From NCBI GenBank assembly GCA_038503035.1, contig JAVSML010000032.1, forward strand, positions 1,145,486-1,209,485: a stretch of 64,000 nucleotides of DNA. The letters are read 5' to 3'. A program made the translations under genes and the position numbers. This document shows positions 1-12,300 of this stretch, piece after piece. Origin of the DNA: Crocodylus rhombifer (Eukaryota; Chordata; Crocodylia; Crocodylidae). The notes below the pieces were generated by a model that worked only from the letters and a program-made list of their open reading frames with translations, was not told the origin of the DNA and did no database searches. The number at the start of each line of letters is the position of its first letter. Position 1 is the stretch's first letter.

Positions 1-1049
1 TCGTCCCCCCACCCATCACCTAAGCGGCGAGTATGGCCTGACAAGGGGGTACACCAGAGCTCTTAAGGGGTACATGTGTACCCCTGTGCACCCCCTACAT
101 GTCACCACTGATCCTTTCTGAGAATTCACTTCTAGCACCCAGGAAAAGTGAGCATGAGCACTTCTACAGTGGGAAAACATAGGATTGCCCCTTTCCTTAC
201 CTTTTCAGGAATTGGACTTTGCAGATGGTATTTGTGGAGCACTCTTAACGTGGAGAGCTCTATTCAACGTTGGCAGTGCTCATGGCACAAAGAAAATGCA
301 TTACCAGCTGCATCGGAATTCACTAGTCAAGCTTCCAAAAAATCATGAGATTTGCCTTAAAAAGCACTCTTTGTTTTTATAGAACATTTTTAGCTGGTTT
401 TTAAATTTAGTCTTAATGTTTACCCTTGAGAGGAGCAGTCACATTTTAAAGCTCCTTTCAGCAACCAGAAGGGCTAGAAGCTCTTAGCAACAAAAGTAGT
501 CTCATGTAAAATACACTATTATGGGTTGCATTAAAATTGCAAACTCAGCAGCAGTGCCCACTCCCGCTGTCCTGGGAAAGAAGACCCTTGTTTGCAGCAC
601 GGTCTTTCCAGAAGTTCCTTGAGGGGATGAACTACATCAGTGCTCTGCTGACAGGCGGGCCTGGTTGAAGGACACACCCCCAGAGATTTCCATGGAAAAG
701 GCCAGAAATTAGGAACAGCTTGTGCCACCACAACTACCTTTTGTACAAATTTTACTGAGGAACTATCTGCGGTATCTTGAGGCTTGTAGTGGATAAACAA
801 CTTTGTATATATAACTCTTATATACAACTATTTATAATACAGAGCCAGCAGTTTTGCTTCTGCCCTTACAAGGGTCTTGTAGTTGGCGTCCTGCTGGTCT
901 ACCACCAAGAAGTTCCTAGTGACCTCACCCAAAGTCTCATGGGATTTCACACTTCATAGCTATTCTGAGGGCACGTGCAGATGAACAGGGACATATTTCC
1001 CTGGGGAATGCCCATGCCACATGCCCTGTGGCGCACAGCAGGTTACCCT

Positions 1050-1290
1050 GTGTGGGGTAGGGGAGGCTGGGGCCAGCAACTGTGCTGACCCCAGCAGCCT
1101 TACCTGGGGTCCTGGGGACCCCCAGGAGCTGCAGCTGTGGCACTTCTGCATCAGGAAGCCTGGCTGGCAGCCAAAGTGTGGCTCCAGCTTGCCAGACTCC
1201 TATTTTGGGTGATGCACATTGTCATCACGTGCACTGTCCTGCTTTTTTTTTTTTCTGGCGTGGGTTTTTTTTGATCCCAGGATCTCCCGG
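1050..1290 (+). repeat. Dispersed GC-rich repeat with terminal T-runs, copy 1
   Basis: The core CCTTACCTGGGGTCCTGGGG (about 1098) recurs around 22580, and both copies continue into a pair of T-runs followed by GAT. Two copies 21 kb apart in the same orientation indicate an interspersed repeat. I do not know its class. Confidence 0.5.
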
Positions 1291-1464
1291 GTGTCAACCC
1301 CTCTGCCACCCCACCACACACACTGCAAAGGAGCAGCATGGGGAATGCCTGCATGTGCTGTGTGGTGCTGCAGACAGGTCTGTAGTGCTACATATTGATA
1401 TATTGCATGTTTGCGCTTGTTTGGACATGCGGTGCATGTCCAGGAGGACTTACTCTGCCTCTCT

Positions 1465-1880
1465 GGGCACATCTACACTTACAGTTAACACAGTTTGCAC
1501 TGGAGTTTATTACTTCTGGGAACCAGTGTTTACACATGTATCCAGGACTGCGGTGCATTGAGTTGGGGTGGCACAGCCGGGGCTGGCAGGAGCCCTGGGG
1601 GGCCAGCCCAGGGCTGCTCTGACCTGGCTCACCATGCTGTGAAGGGCAGCCCCCAAACTGTAGCACCCTCATGCCCCAGCCAGCCCTGGTCGCTGTCTAC
1701 ACATGTGTTGCAGCAGATTAAATAACTCCATCATAGAATAGTACTTGTGCTGGGCAGTACTGTCCCATGGCAGAGTTAATTAGTTTACTCTAGCCTAATT
1801 GCGCTGCATGTGTGGATGGTGATGCTTTACTGCAGAGTTAATTAGTCAAGTCTGCAGTAAAGTGCACATGTAGCTGTCCC
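1465..1880. repeat. Degraded palindromic MITE-related sequence
   Basis: It contains GGGCACATCTACAC (1465), ACACATGTG-type palindromic segments, the phrase GCATGTGTGGATGGTGATG (about 1807, echoed near 53060), and an end resembling GCACATGTAGCTGTCC (about 1862-1877). These words match the ends and interior of the MITE family at 16524-16775 and 52624-53153. Boundaries and target duplications cannot be set; this may be two overlapping partial copies. Confidence 0.4.
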
Positions 1881-3003
1881 CACTATCAACCTGATTCTCC
1901 CTACTGCCTGACCTAAGCCTGAGAAGTGCAAGAAAAAAATCTGCATGTGTTTTAGAACTAAGGAAATTAAACTGGTTGTAACAGAAAGCAAGAGGGAGTA
2001 CTTGGTGCCCATGTAGCTGTAATCATGCTGCATTTTCAATGAAAGCAAATAGTGAGCAAATTAAAAGAAATTAAGTTTTAAAACCAGAAGAAAGTTGTTT
2101 TGTTAAAAGGCCTGCATTACACAAATACCCTTCTCCTTTTCTTAGCTGTTAGGGGAAAGCCATTTTGCAGTAACGAGGAGAGATGGCACTGACTTCATAG
2201 GATTTACATATCATTCACCACATCTTTCAGGATGATTCCAGCAAAGGCACAAAAACAAACTGCTGTGCAAGCTAGCTGGGCTACAAGCAGCAGTTTAGCT
2301 GTATGTTAATGTACCCTGCTGAGAGTGTGGGTGGTTTTTACCCCTAGTTTGGTTAGGAAGGTAAAGTGACAAGTATGGTAAGCTAGCCCAAGTCAAGTGC
2401 CATGCTAACATAGCCATTCTGCTTCCTGGGCTAGCTCAGGCATTACTGTACAGCACTGGTTTTCAATTAGATGCAAACTAGGCATAGTTTACTTTAAAGA
2501 ACATGCACAAGTCCTTGAACAGGAGAAACAGCACATGGGCAACTCCCACTAGCAGGAACATAATGCAGCTTACCTGTAGCCAATTATTACTGTTTTTCTC
2601 CCCACCAGATGGGTGTGGACTGGGCTGGTTAGTGCTCAATGTGCCTCTTCCTCAGACCACTAGAATAGTATGTGTATATGCCTGCAAAATATACATCCAA
2701 GTGTGGCAGCAAATAGGTTTGGAGGAAGCACCTGGGGGAGGAAGAGAGGAGTCACTTTGGAAGGACAGAGAAGTTGCAGCAGGCAGCACTCAGTTTCTTA
2801 CCATGTCTGGTGACAGACTTTCTTGTGGACGCCACTAGCTCAAGGCTTATAATAGTAACAAAGGAGATTCCTGATCCCATGGATAACTTGCTGTTTCAGT
2901 CCACAGAAGAAGGATCAGTACAGTACAGACCCATAGCACTGGGTTCTGATAAACCAGTCCTGAACTTTTGCAAGTTCTGGTTTACTATCGCAGCATAACA
3001 GCA

Positions 3004-3080
3004 TATTCATAGAAGTAGGGTCGGAAGGGACCTTGTAGATCTTCAAGTCTGACCCTGTATTAAAATTCTCCATCTCATGA
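3004..3080 (-). mobile_element. CR1 LINE 3'-end fragment
   Basis: Read on the - strand, this matches the CR1 3' tail: a phrase close to GGTCCCTTCCGACCC followed by a CTATGAA-type octamer remnant (CATAGAAGTAGGGTCGGAAG on +, 3009-3028). The same tail phrase ends the longer CR1 copies at 34946 and 48892. It is strongly 5'-truncated. Confidence 0.75.
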
Positions 3081-3411
3081 GTCTGACCAAGCACCCAGCA
3101 GTGCCAGATTTCATTGCCCGTTCTTTGGATTTCAGTTTTTCTAGGATTAGAGCTCCAAGTTCTTGTCATCTCTGGTCTGAATTATGCCTGAGAGATATTA
3201 GATACAATCACACAGGAGTCTACTGGTCAGAAAGGACGAGGGAAGCAAACTTTAGGTTCAACATGGCTCAGTTCATAAACCCAAGTTCTGATAAGTGGAG
3301 TCTCATGCTGGTGCCTCCTTTTTCACATCTTTTTCTCAGAAAGCATACTCAAAGTTTCAACTGTAATGAGATTTTGTGGCTCCCTAACGACTGTTCTTTT
3401 TGTTGATGCAG

Positions 3412-3517
3412 GAGTTATAATAAAGAGGAAAAGTGGAGAGATCCCGTGCCCACTGGCAGTAGAAGCTTTTGCTGCTCATCTTAGCTACATCTGTAAATAT
3501 GATGACAAATACAGCAA
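3412..3517 (+). CDS. PGBD5: PGBD5 penultimate coding exon (piggyBac-derived 5)
   Basis: PGBD5 is a nuclear protein derived from a piggyBac DNA transposase and retained as a single-copy gene in vertebrates, with strongest expression in brain. This 106-nt exon follows TTGATGCAG and precedes the donor GTGAGTG. Reading with two leading bases, it encodes [20 protein letters not shown] followed by [15 protein letters not shown], then two bases that complete a lysine codon with the next exon. I recognise this as the conserved PGBD5 C-terminal region. Phase 2 at the donor fits the single leading base of the exon at 7057. In human PGBD5, which has seven coding exons to my knowledge, it would correspond to exon 6. 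Catalytic residues lie in upstream exons outside the window. Confidence 0.9.
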
Positions 3518-4864
3518 GTGAGTGAGTAGTGACAGTTTGTGGAAACAAATCCCCTATTTGTACTGGGGTAGCTTCATCCAGCCCCATTCTGTGGTAGAGG
3601 TCCCATGTACTTCAAAGAAAGCAGAGTCCTGCTTACTAGGAGCCAGTGACACTGTAAACCAGCACGTAGGGGATTTGTGCAGGAATTGGAGATGGCCAGA
3701 TAGTTTTGATTTAAACACTCCTCCCCTCTCTCACATATCCCGTTATCCATTTAAGATACCAAATACTGGTACTCCTGTCTGGCTGTCCATCTAGCAGTGA
3801 AAAAAACCATGAAAACTGCATTCCCAACACAATTTAAATGATGTTAAAGAGCAGCTTGACAAAAGAGCCAACATGTTTGGAGCCAGGTTAGGGTGGCTCT
3901 AATGTGGATCCAGTGGGGCTAAAAAGCTCTTGGGTTCAGCCAGCTGGGTCACCAGTCCAAATAATGGCCATCTTACTTGGCCATCTGTCTTTAACATGCA
4001 CACGTTGTCTCAAGCCCTGTTCAGAAAAAAATATCCCCCCTCAATTTAGAATCCAAAGGCCTATCAAGGACTTCAGGTTCAGAAACTCAGAATTCAGGTG
4101 GGTTTGGGACCTAGTGGTCCAATTTTGCCTCTCTCTGTCTAGCTCTCATGTCCATTTGGCAGGGGAAGAAAGATAGGATGAATGAACAAAAACCCACTCA
4201 GTGCTCTCCTACTCTTCATCCTTACCGAGCTCTGGATATAGAAGCAGGTGATGCACCTCCTTGCCCCCATTCCTACCTACTGCTGACAATGGCAAGCAGT
4301 CACTCGAATGCCCCAAATGAACATAATTTGCAGCATGCTTCCCTAGGTCCAAAACTAATTAGCATGGGTAGAGATCTGATGGATGCTCATACCGACTGAT
4401 ATGCTGCTCTCTCTTACCACAACAACAGGGAAATGATGGTCTAGTAAGCCACCAGGCAGCTACCTGACTATTGTAGGGGGAAAAAGGGCACAGCTGAGAT
4501 GCCACCAGTACAGCTAAGAAGCACAGGCTTGTACCTACTGGTGTAAAATTAAAGAATATTCATTTACTATTGAGACTACCATGACAAAATGATTCATAGG
4601 GAATTACTGAGTTATCGGGAGTGAAGCTAAGGCTTGCGGTACGAAGCAAGGACAGCAGAGCTCCTGGAGAGGTATGTCCTACATTATGTGAACAGCCCTT
4701 AAATGCACAGTCCCTCTTTAGGCAAAGTAGGCCCAGAAATATATCTTTGAAGAACAGTTTCCATTAGAGGAGAGGTGATAACACCCAGCACAAGAGTAAA
4801 TGCCCCACCTCTTTTAAGGCTTAAAACGGAAACAGCAGGAGTTTCTCCACCAGAGTCCATAGCT

Positions 4865-5130
4865 CAGTGGTTCTCAACCCCTTTAGACTCAAGCCCCCCT
4901 GCCTCAGAAAATGCCAGCTCTTAGCTTTCACTTTCTCTCTTCTTTTTCTGCACTCAAAAAGTAAGTTGTGTGTTGCAAAGAACTTCAGAAAGACCCCAGG
5001 TCAGAACGTTTTGGGCACTGTAGAGTCCTATTTGAGAGCTCTGGGTTTGTCTTGTGAATCACATGCAGATGTTTGCACACCCAGCAGTGCTAATATGGCA
5101 CGGCCCCCTTAAAAGGATCTTGCAGCACCA
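4865..5130 (+). mobile_element. Non-autonomous hAT-like element, copy 1 (3' end eroded)
   Basis: It starts with the classic hAT-type terminus CAGTGGTTCTCAACC. Its body aligns by eye with the copy at 42543-42852: a shared segment near the start (ACTCAAG, CCCCTG, CAGAAAAT), TTAG/TTTTCACTTT, TTGCAAA, CAGAAAGACC, GGGTTT, TTGTGAATCA. The 3' terminal repeat is not recognisable here, so the right border is approximate. Confidence 0.65.
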
Positions 5131-5413
5131 ATTTCAGCCCCAGCATAGTCCAGCTGTGTCCAGGCTGATGGGATTAGTTGCCACATCTCAACTGCAGTAG
5201 TCCTTATTCAGCTTTTAGTTGCAGGAGGAAGAGAATTCATTTCTCTACTGGGAGCTGGTCAGCTTACACCTGCCCTCCCTTCATATTCCTTCTAGTCTTA
5301 ATGAGCATCAGCTTAGGGATATGCTAGGATTAGCAGCCTCTGCAATTTCCCCACTGCTAGGTGGGTTCCTCTTTCTGCCCTTGCCTGTCTAGGGTATTTC
5401 GTTCAGTGCTATG

Positions 5414-5440
5414 CTTTCTTTTTCTTTCTTTCTTTTTTTT
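5414..5440. repeat. (CTTT)n pyrimidine simple repeat
   Basis: Short run of CTTT units ending in eight T. It lies inside the last PGBD5 intron, about 1.6 kb before the acceptor. Confidence 0.9.
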
Positions 5441-6114
5441 AAGCCTTTGGTTAAAATTATTTGTCTTCCTCACAAGTGCTGTAAACATGGTAATCAGATG
5501 TGGAAGGCTTTCCTGGTCATAGGTCAGTAGCTGTGTTTACACAGTTAACAAATTCTCTGCATTTTTTTTCTGTTGATTCCTTATTGCCCTTCCTTCATAA
5601 TTTATCTTGGGAAGGGGTGAATCTAACTGTACCAGAGTTGGAAAATGTAGATGACTGTTTAGGGAAACACTGCATTATACACGGGATCCAAAAGGGTCTC
5701 TAGAATGTTATAAGGTTTACTCTCAGGGCAGAACCAACAAAGGATTTATGTGCCTACATTCCCTCCAAGTCCAAACCTGTGATCCTGAAACCCTTGCAGA
5801 GGTTCCACCTAACCTTGGAGCTGCCTAAATGCCGTAAGTGTCTGTTTTCGGCTGCCTAGAGCTGCACTTCACAGCATGTCCACAACTACTCCAGTCTCGA
5901 TAGGGTTGAGCAACTCTGCATTTAGTTTATGCCTAAGCCCGATCAGGACACAGAAATCTCTGCATTCCTCTTCCTTAGGTCCCTTATGGTGGCATATCAT
6001 TGGGCATTCCCAGAGCATTTGTGACAGACACAGAGGGGATCAGGCTTCACAAAATGCCAGGATGACTGCTTACTCTTAAAACATGGCTGGAGGTAGTTGT
6101 GCCTCCCCTTTTAT

Positions 6115-6235
6115 ACACCAGCCTAGTGGCTGGAGCACTTGCCCAGGGTGTGGGAGCATGTGGGAGCATTCCCTTCTTCTGCAGGGATTTAAACCCTATA
6201 CTTTCCACCTCCCAGAAGAGCGCCCTACTTGCTGT
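6115..6235 (+). repeat. tRNA-derived SINE-like fragment
   Basis: It contains CCTAGTGGCTGGAGCACTTG, an A-box-like tRNA head (TAGTGGNNRGAGCA), followed by CCCAGGGTGTGGGAG and a later block with GGATTTAAACCC and CCTCCCAGAAGAG. This layout resembles tRNA-derived SINEs of sauropsids. A local duplication (GTGGGAGCATGTGGGAGCAT) is visible. Family assignment is from memory. Confidence 0.45.
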
Positions 6236-7056
6236 TGTGGGATTAGGGGGCTACCTGTTGGTCCATATTTGAGGAATTTGTGTAGGAGTTAGACACAAAC
6301 TAATGTACTATCCTACTGTATACTAGTTTAGTTGTAGAACCCCATTAAGGTATCTTCTTGTCAGAATGACAGAGTAACTGGAAGGAAATTTAGAGAAGAA
6401 AGACACCATTAGGCTGGAGGGTTTAACTGGCTAGACAATGAATGATGGGGTGGAAGCCATGTACTTCTTCTTCAATTTAAGCATAGAGAGTATGAATGTT
6501 AGTGTGTGCATATGTGTAATTATTTGGAGTGGCTACAAAGAGGATGTAATTAGGCATGATGAGATTTAACAAGAAGGGACATTAACTGATTTGGTGTTGG
6601 GATGCAGAGTGGTCTGTCAAGGGAAGTGGTTGAAGCCCCTTTACTTGGGACATGGAAAACTTAAAGGCAACCACATAGGAGAAGAGCGTTCTAGTACAGT
6701 GGATCCTGTGACCAGTCGGCCCTTTTCTGTCAAGAAGTTCTAGCACTCGTGCTTGTGTGATATGGTTTATTGGCAACACTAGCACTAGACAGTGTGACTG
6801 AGGGCAGGAAAATGCAAGAAAGAGAGGGAGACCTAAAGACCATTTTGCAACTTAACTACAACAAATACTTATTTAAACATATTAAGACAATAATAATCCA
6901 TTAACTAAAGAATCCTCCTCCACAAGGGCTCCTGTGCACGTGTCCTATTTGGGACTACAGAATCTGGGTAGAGGGGTAAATATCTTGCCTCCTTGAAGAA
7001 AACACGTGGAAGCACTTGAAAGTTGACTGTCTCTTCTCTTTCTCCCCATTTTGTAG

Positions 7057-7252
7057 GTATTTCATTTCTCATAAACCAAACAAGACCTGGCAACAAGTGT
7101 TCTGGTTTGCTGTCAGCATTGCCATAAACAATGCCTACATCCTCTACAAAATGTCAGATGCCTATCACGTGACAAGGTACAGCCGGGCACAGTTCAGTGA
7201 GAGACTTATAAAGGAGTTGTTGGGCTTGGAGGACACTTCACCTTCTCATTGA
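7057..7252 (+). CDS. PGBD5: PGBD5 terminal coding exon with stop codon
   Basis: This is the C-terminal exon of the domesticated piggyBac transposase PGBD5. The acceptor ATTTTGTAG ends at 7056. The first G completes a lysine codon with the previous exon, and 64 codons then run to TGA at 7250-7252. The protein includes [18 protein letters not shown], the segment [18 protein letters not shown] typical of the piggyBac C-terminal core, and ends [11 protein letters not shown]. The joined last 99 residues contain only two cysteines, both in the previous exon ([15 protein letters not shown]). The cysteine-rich zinc-binding tail of active piggyBac transposases is therefore absent, as expected for PGBD5. 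The gene converges on GALNT2. Confidence 0.93.
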
Positions 7253-8406
7253 TGTATTGTTCCTTGTGGCTTAGGTAGGGATGGAGGGTAAGCAGAAGAG
7301 GAGACCATCACTCTGAAATGTCAAAGCAGGGAACTTGTGACACCACCAATGCTGCTTCCTATATGAAAATGCCAAGTGATGCCACTAGAAAGGTGGAGAC
7401 TGTCAAAATTAGCAGCTGGCTTTAGAGGTGTCCTACAGAAAGTGCCACAGGAAACATCCACACATAATTACATATATGAATGCTCTGCGGGTATCTGTAC
7501 ATCGAAATTGATTTTAAGTTAGCAATTTCTCAGTAACACTTGTTGAACAGGTAGCATCTGTTGAGCAGGGTCATCCCATTAAGATTCCCTTTGGGCTAAA
7601 CTAGGAGGTTGTCACAAGCTGATAGAGTTCAACAGTCCTCATGGGGAATTAACTTGCTTAGAGGTCTTTTAACTCTGAGACCACCAAGGTTGGCCTATGC
7701 ACTGCAGTATGGCTGAGAATGCCTAGTACCTTGTAGGAATCACTGCAGTTATAACATCGTCAAAGAGAAGCAACAGATATATATGTATATATTGAACGTT
7801 AACAGACAAAAGCAACCAGGACTTTGATGACTGGTTAAGATTACCTTTCTCCCGCCATCCCCCTGAATGCAAGGCAGTCAGGTTGCAGTATGGGACAAGA
7901 TTTAGGAAATAATCACACTGGGGAATTTTTTTTAAACACTTTCAAAGTTGAGTCTTGAAATCTGGTAATATTGCCTTTTGTAACTTCCATACTCCCAGTG
8001 TCCAGGGGTGGGAAATCTCAGAGTATATAGCAACTATATTCTCCTCAATTTTCATTGCATCTTTGGGTTCTTCTAAGTGTTGCTTAAGGCCTGACATGAC
8101 GGACTGTTTAAGTTTCTATCATCTATTATATTCTCTTTTCCCTATATTTTAAACATCAATTTACTTTTCATCTTGGGTTTCATTTCCTAGTGACACACTT
8201 GACAAGAAAGAGAATAATTCACGGATAGCGTGATTTGAATTATCACTGTGGAGTGTTCAGTAGAAATTCTTCTTAGAATTTGAAATTTGTCACAGTAGCT
8301 TATAATTTTGGAAATTTGTATGCTTAGAAAAATGTAACATTGTTTAAAAAAAAAAAAAAAAAAGTTCTGGTGCAACCAGATGCTAAGTGTCCCTGAATAG
8401 AATAAA
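7253..8406 (+). other. PGBD5: PGBD5 3' UTR (proximal), with a candidate poly(A) signal
   Basis: Sequence immediately after the PGBD5 stop. The first clear AATAAA on the + strand is at 8401-8406. Further AATAAA or ATTAAA words occur downstream (for example near 12712, 14859, 15063 and 15649), so the true cleavage site cannot be fixed from sequence. An A18 tract lies at 8346-8363. Confidence 0.4.
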
Positions 8407-11400
8407 ACCCAAATGCGTTTCTTGTCCTGAGTGACTCTCTAGGAGGTAGAATCACTTTGAGTTTGCCCAGCCTGGTGCCAATGTTTCATAGAGGAGAGAT
8501 GCCATGATTAAATGTTTTCAGAAAAATCGACTGCCTCCAGCAAAAGCAAAAGGAAAAATGATAGTGACAATGAAGTGAAAGGTTTCCTTTTATCACATTA
8601 TTGGGCTATGGGCTTAACTAAACTAGAACATTGAACATTAGTTTGAAATTAGTTAGAAATTGTAATAAGCAATTAACTTACAGGGAACAAATATGCATCT
8701 TTTCTTTGGGTTGGACCGACTTGCACTGAAGGCAACAGAAAAGCTGTCATGGATGGGAATAGGATCAGGCTTTGATAAGGTAGTTAATGCTCATGTTTAG
8801 AGGGACACAACTAGTTCTAGTTCAAGAATTTGGACAGGTAACAAACTCTTATAAAGTCTCTGTGCTGTTCAAGTATCATCACTAAAATGCTGTGTTGGGC
8901 TTTTTACAGTCAGCAGCATTACACTGCACTTGTACCTTGCTCTTCTACTAAGGAGGTATTTCCAGTGAGACAGTCCCTGAAGGCCTATCTGACTTCACTG
9001 TCTAAGTGCCATCAATGTGAGGAAAAAACAAATGTGAATTAACAAAAAATGTATTTGATCCCTGGTGCTAAGAGTTCAACAGTGTTTTAAATGAGCTGTG
9101 TGTCCCCTGAACCTGCTGTTGTGGTTCAGTGGCAGCATCCCTGTCTACCATGTGGGAGACCTGGGTTTGATTCATGCATGCAGCTATAGCCATTTGAGAT
9201 GCTGAACATCTGAACTCAGTCTGGCCTTTAGATCTGTTCTCAGTGGTCTAAAGTGAGGATACTGGGTTGCCCCTACTCCTCCCTGGGCATGTGTCAGATC
9301 TGGATGACCTCTCACATATACATCTTGATCCAGAAGGATTGACGCTTGCCTGCTATGTGCCCCCTAACCCCAGTTACCATACAGGAGGGGTTTAAAAGAT
9401 AGCAAATGGCTAACTAGGGGTAGGAATGATATATTTTTTACAAATCCATCTGTTGGACCAATAGCATCTATAGTTTGAGGGGTTGTGGTGGAGGGGAGGA
9501 GTTCGACAAATGTCAGTTTTTTGCCATATTTTCCCATGTTCTCTGATGACCGTTGACATTCTCCTTTCCATTGTCGAGACCCCTTCTGTCCCTGCTAGCC
9601 TGTGATCTTCACATAAGCAAAGAGGATGGCACCCTCACAGGTTGTCTTGTATGCAGTGAACCAAGCTCAACCCTTTTAAACCAAAATAGGTTTTTCAAAT
9701 ACTGCACTTGCTTACTACTTGATAGTAAGCAAAAACAGATAGGTTGGTGATAAGATACCATTATTGGCCAGAGTAGGTGAGTGGGGGGGGCTGTAGTGAG
9801 GCACCAGTCAGTTTTTCCAGAGGTCTGAACACCTATGACACTTGGCCTAGGAAGACTGAGCCCAGGTATAGATGGAAGTACTTGAAATTACTTGAACGTG
9901 CTGCCCTAAATTAGCATGTAAGAAGTAGGTATACGCTGGTTGTGTCCTGTAGTTTCAAAATGTTGCCAAAATTCATCTAATGAGCTGGTGCAAATTTATA
10001 TAAAAATCACCCAGAAAAGAGCTGACCTGAACAGCTTTTCTTCATTTGTCTCTAGTGCAAGAACACTTCTAAGAAAACATGGGTCTAATCTGCCAACATG
10101 CTGACCATTTCCTGTGAGGAAATAGTCACCAGTACTCACTGGCATGAGCAATAGGCAAAGCCTTTCAAGATATCACCGGAAATACTCAGCAGTGTACATG
10201 ATTAAGCCTCAAAATGGCTAGATGTGTTCCACCTATTCATTAGCACTTGGCCTAAGTGAATCTGGCCCATATAACATGGAAATGATTGGATCTGGCCCAT
10301 ATACTATGGAAATGTGATTTTGTTTAAGTGGCAGTGTAGCCAAGGCCTTAGAACATAGCTTTCCACAGATGTCTTCTGCTTGTGATATAGACTGCTTAAG
10401 CTTAAGTTATACTAGTCCTTATTTTTGCCTCAGGGATTGGCTCCTGAGTAGTTGTCCCTTGAGTTGGTGTTGACAGGGGATTACACAGTGGCTGACAATT
10501 ACAGGGAAGATGCTTTATTCTCCTCTGTAGAAGGAGAACAACCTAAGACAGAAACAAAGCATGGCTTTGCAATGAATGTGAATCCTCCATTCCCAACCCT
10601 TTCCCATCACCTTCAGTCAGTTTTCTAAAGATGCATAGACATCCATTAAAATACTGCAAAGAAACCAAGACAAAAAGATCTACATATGACAAATGAACTC
10701 TGGGTTGCATAGCCTACAAGCAAAAATCAAAGTGTAGCCTACATGAGTAAAATGACTGTGAGCCATCATATATTTCCTATTCTTTTTATGGGGGTGGGTG
10801 GAAGAAAAAGTGAGGAAAGTTGCTCAAATAGCATCTCACACTTCTATTTTAAATATCACAAACCATGAAAACTAGCTGGTTTAAAAAAAAACAAAACTTT
10901 TGCTTGATTAAAGCCATTTAATGTCAACAGCAGTTCAGATTCTGTAGTCTTTCATCTCGCCCTTGCTGTAAACTAGCTTTTGTGATTTTTTTTTTCCCCC
11001 CACCCAAGTATAAATATATGGTGCTTACTTTCAGAAGTCAATACAAATGAAGGGTTAAGTGTCAAAACATTGCAAGATGCTATTGATGATATCGTATAAA
11101 CACTGTTTATATAATGGCTTGTAGAATGATACTGTGGTATGCTTTGTATCATCAAGATACTTGGGGTAAAGATCTTCAAGTCAGGCATTCATTAAAAGTA
11201 AGGGAAGTACCAGTTAGGCAAGAGCATCAGGTGGAGACCTTTCAGAAAGAAGACATAGAAAATGGAGCAGATGGGGACAGGAAGGCTTCTCTCTCTCCTG
11301 CTGAATTTGGCTTCGTACAGCATGTAATTCTGAGTGTTGAAAGCTCTTTGTTTGTCAGAGTATGCAAACTGCTTCAAAGAATTACGAACGTCAGTGTGAT

Positions 11401-12100
11401 ATGCAGACCACATTCTATGCACAGCACTTCTTCCAAGGAGTTTTTCACATCTTGTCAAGATTCATATTTGAAAAAGGATCTGTGACATTGATCTAACATT
11501 TGCTGCAGTTAAAAGCTGATGTGAAATATTGCTTTATTACAGTCTGCTCCATCATGGAAAACTCCACTATAAGGGCTTGCAGGAACTCTGACCCTGTTGC
11601 TTTTTATCTCTGCTCATTTGTGTGCTTGATGAGAAAGGGAACAATTTCAAGGAATCGCTCTCCTGTTTCCCTTTTTGTGTGCAGTAGCTGTGCTTTAAGC
11701 ATCCCTTCTAATGCCTGTTCTCATTTCCCTTTCATTAATAGGTATTTTAAGAACACAGACTTCTCTAGAGTTCTCAAGGTCACTAAATAATTGATTCAGC
11801 GATACCATTATTTTACATTCTTAGACATTTCGTAGAGAAAAACAGGTAGTCCTCTGCTGCCACAGTAACATGAAGGGCACCGACTCAAAACCAGCATCTT
11901 CATTCCCCACCTTCGAGACCCTAGCTCCTCTTCTAGCAGCGGAGTTTATTCTGCTAAGCATTACCCTTGTGGGTCTGTGTTGAGCTGGCGGGTAATGAGG
12001 GCTCTGCTAGCTCAATCCTATGCTTCCTTAGGGATGAGCGGTCATTCCTGGAGCTGATTTTAGTAGAGTGAGGATTATACTGCACTGTAACTTTTTTGCA
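8407..12100. other. Intergenic or distal UTR stretch with little recognisable content
   Basis: AT-rich DNA between the two genes. Apart from a tRNA-like head at 9115-9184 I see no repeat boundary, conserved exon or RNA gene. It may include distal PGBD5 3' UTR. An open frame at 11114-11485 has no recognisable domain and is not called. Confidence 0.5.
9115..9184 (+). repeat. tRNA-Gly-like Pol III head (SINE or tRNA pseudogene)
   Basis: About 70 nt with A box TGGTTCAGTGG (9122-9132) and B box GGTTTGATTC (9164-9173). The overall order resembles tRNA-Gly: GTGGTTCAGTGG, then GTGGGAGACCTGGGTTTGATTC. The acceptor stem is poor (GCTG against CAGC), the anticodon stem does not fold cleanly, and the B box departs from GGTTCGANTCC. 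I therefore call it a SINE head or pseudogene, not a working tRNA. Confidence 0.5.
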
Positions 12101-12300
12101 CTCCTATAATGCCTTCCATTCAAGGATCTTAAAGTGCTTTAACAATGTGAACACTCATGCATTAGCCCTTCCCACACCCTTGTGACAGGGACAGATAGTA
12201 TGAACACCCTCATTGTATATAGGGGAAACGGAGGCCCAAAGAAGCCTAGAAAAAGGAAATAAGATTAATTTTTAAGACTCCTACTCCTGACTATTAGGAC
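12095..12300 (+). repeat. Ancient MIR/CORE-type SINE-like repeat
   Basis: Includes CCATTCAAGGATCTTAAAGT, GCTTTAACAA, a CACACCCTTGTGACAGGGAC block and GGGGAAACGGAGGCCCAAAG, words typical of old amniote MIR-like elements. The head recurs near 17640, and the tail type recurs at 61400-61470. Confidence 0.5.

Larger units (their letters stand above)
1..3411 (+). other. PGBD5: PGBD5 intron (partial), upstream of the penultimate coding exon
   Basis: Non-coding stretch ending in the acceptor TTGATGCAG at 3403-3411. I found no earlier PGBD5 exon in it, so the preceding exon should lie before position 1. It contains a GC-rich repeat with T-runs (about 1050-1290), fragments related to the palindromic MITE family (about 1465-1880, with ends such as GGCACATCTACAC), and a CR1 3' tail (3004-3080). 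The remainder shows no feature I can name. Confidence 0.65.
3518..7056 (+). other. PGBD5: Last PGBD5 intron
   Basis: A 3.5-kb intron with donor GTGAGTG at 3518 and acceptor ATTTTGTAG ending at 7056. It contains a hAT-like MITE (4865 to about 5130), a (CTTT)n tract (5414-5440), and a tRNA-SINE-like piece (about 6115-6235). No other coding signal is visible. Confidence 0.85.

Noticed and set aside
148..348. Possible upstream PGBD5 exon
   Set aside because: An open frame with an AG before GAATTGGAC, but the peptide bears no resemblance to PGBD5 and no fitting donor follows.
9115..9184. Functional tRNA-Gly
   Set aside because: A and B boxes are present, but the acceptor and anticodon stems do not fold properly and the B box is altered. 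Annotated as SINE-like instead.
11114..11485. 123-codon open frame downstream of PGBD5
   Set aside because: No domain, no splice or promoter context, and amino-acid content typical of chance frames. Possibly inside distal 3' UTR.
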